Shown one piece after another: positions 62,401 through 64,000 of a stretch of DNA of 64,000 bases. Both the position numbers and the translations under genes were made by a program. The stretch is from Theristus sp. LFF4_11 (taxonomy: Eukaryota; Nematoda; Chromadorea; Monhysterida; Xyalidae), in contig JASANC010001597.1 in assembly GCA_030248135.1 (NCBI GenBank), positions 62,001 through 126,000 of the forward strand, given 5' to 3'. Every line of letters starts with the position of its first letter. Position 1 is the first letter of the stretch. The notes under the pieces were generated by a model. The model had not been told where the DNA came from. It did no database searches and saw only the letters and a program-made list of their open reading frames with translations.

Positions 62401-64000
62401 TGTTCAAAAGCAATACACTCCTCAAAAAACACAACCGATGATAACGCAGCCCCAAAAAACTCAAGTCATACCCATTCAAACAAATTTCACTCAAACCTGA
62501 CCTTCATTTTTATTGTCAGTTTTGTCCACACAAAACACGAATTTATTTTATTTTTCACCGTGCTTAGAATAAAACATACCAAAAAACACACTGATTACGT
62601 TTGTTATGCCTCATTTGACACTGAAGAAAAATGTGAGAAATTACTTTTCTTCATTCCTTTCGTTGAAAAAGGAAACCCAGAAAAGTCATTCCTCTTTTAC
62701 GTCAAGAAAGATGCATTTTTTCTTAATTCAATACGTATTATTCAACACCTTCTTATTATTACGTGTAAAGAAAGGTAAATCCCCGCTAAAGTTGATAGGA
62801 TTTCCTGTCCCCCCATCGAATTTTTTTCCGGGGGTGGTTCTTTATTCTGGTACATGTCATTTTTTTCACAGAAAAGCGAAAAAGGGTAAAAAGGGTGACA
62901 AGAAAAGATTTTATTATTATTATTATTATTCGATTGCACGTGCATGTATTCAGATTTGCTCGCTACATTTTGCACTTGCTCTTTGGCATTTGGTTTTATC
63001 AGTTTTTTTTTACTTTCCGAATTTTAATTGAATTTTGTGCAAGTGCTCACTTTCATTCTCACTCACAATGTATCAGAACCCTGTTTGAAACAATAATGTG
63101 TTCTTTTTTTCAATAGGCGCTGAATACCGGTAAGCTTGAGCCATATAAAACTGTATTGTAGGAGCGCTGATTGGTTCAATTGTACTCATTTAATTTCAGC
63201 CAATCAATCAGCGTGTCACGTGATTTCTTTCCCCGAATATTCCGCATTTTCCAAGCAGCTGCACATTGTTTATTTTCTGCAACTTCGCTGAAAACGTTTC
63301 TTGCTTACGTAAAACTTTTATTCCCAAAACACAATTGAGTTTTTTTTTCTCAGGCGCATCAACTCACCAGGGAGTTCGTCTGTTTTTGAGTAGTGTGGAA
63401 CCGTATGAAGAATCCATTTATTTTTTTACGATAAAAATCCCGATTTTACTGCAAACGCAAATTTGCTTCCGAAGAAAACAACAACGGAAACTTTTTTCTT
63501 TTTTTGTGTTTTTTCTCCTTTTTGTTTTCCGCAGATTGTAAATGAAAACAGTTTTATTTCGTCTACGAGAAAATGGAATAGCAAAACAAATTGAAGGCAG
63601 CCTATAAAAATACAACTTTTCGGCTTCGCATGTATCTTACTTTAAATAAATAAGGTTTTTCTATTGTCTAAAACATAATCTTTTAGCCCGCACCTGTTCT
63701 TAGAATAGCTTCTTGGTTGTGGATAGTTTTTAATCTTTCAAAGTTTTGTCAGGTTTTTTTCCGCCCCAGAAAACCGATTTATTCGACAGTATTACGCAAA
63801 TGAAAGTTGGTCAGGTGTCAAAAAAGTTTGTAAATCCATCAGAATTTGTGAATCGGGAAAGTAAAAGTCACACGTTTTACGTAATCTCCAACCATATGTA
63901 CATGTCTTCCGTGAAAACTAAATCACAAATTGTATCTCAAAGCCAAAAAACTTCTTTTGTGTTTCGTGGTCTCCTCGTCATCTGTATATAAGTCACATTT
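59403..64000. other. AT-rich intergenic DNA, nothing recognised
   Basis: No exon, RNA gene or full element is supported. The 141-codon frames near 62353-63031 are low-complexity Phe/Lys/His strings in AT-rich DNA. A short inverted pair (GCTGATTGGTT / CAATCAATCAGC) lies at 63161-63212. Confidence 0.5.

Noticed and set aside
62353..63031. Two 141-codon plus-strand frames
   Set aside because: Low-complexity AT-rich sequence full of Phe, Lys and His; no motif.

Overview
The window looks like nuclear DNA of a nematode. It has short GC-rich exons in AT-rich introns, a very long Kunitz/lustrin-repeat protein of a kind common in nematodes, an astacin protease followed by TSP1 and LDLa modules, and many short inverted-repeat elements. 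The species cannot be named from the sequence.

Layout. (1) 1-15254 (+): the 3' part of a multidomain secreted protein, 14 Kunitz-like modules alternating with 13 lustrin-type cysteine-rich modules, running in from the left edge. (2) 15255-20820: repeats only, including a decayed Kunitz exon split by a 1.7 kb PIF/Harbinger-like foldback element. (3) 20886-46862 (+): one gene model whose exon phases join a signal peptide, prodomain, astacin domain, TSP1, LDLa, Thr-rich linker and kelch-like repeats; this is an unusual architecture. (4) 28402-42873: a complete Polinton/Maverick inserted between two kelch exons, with a perfect 6-bp target duplication and inverted termini. (5) 48228-50010 (-): a complete five-exon acireductone dioxygenase gene (methionine salvage). 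(6) 50011-64000: AT-rich, with tandem repeats and small elements and no gene I can support.

The Polinton carries a spliced protein-primed DNA polymerase B (10 exons, 1084 aa). An intronless, overlapping block follows: packaging ATPase, pX-like protein, uncharacterised conserved protein, integrase, small membrane protein, penton-like minor capsid protein, basic amphipathic protein, double-jelly-roll major capsid protein and adenain-like protease. Accessory genes lie at both ends. It is therefore coded like a virus as well as a transposon.

The most unusual observation is at the Polinton ends. Three outward-facing genes (a 277-aa protein and two small basic peptides) each end 25-35 nt before a 16-nt hairpin that matches the replication-dependent histone mRNA 3' stem-loop in its nematode form. 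Two of these hairpins lie inside the terminal inverted repeats. A second hairpin with changed but still paired sequence sits between each stop codon and the histone-like hairpin, and a perfect E2F-type palindrome lies upstream of the 277-aa gene. Together these suggest that the element ties part of its expression to S phase. That is inference, but it can be tested.
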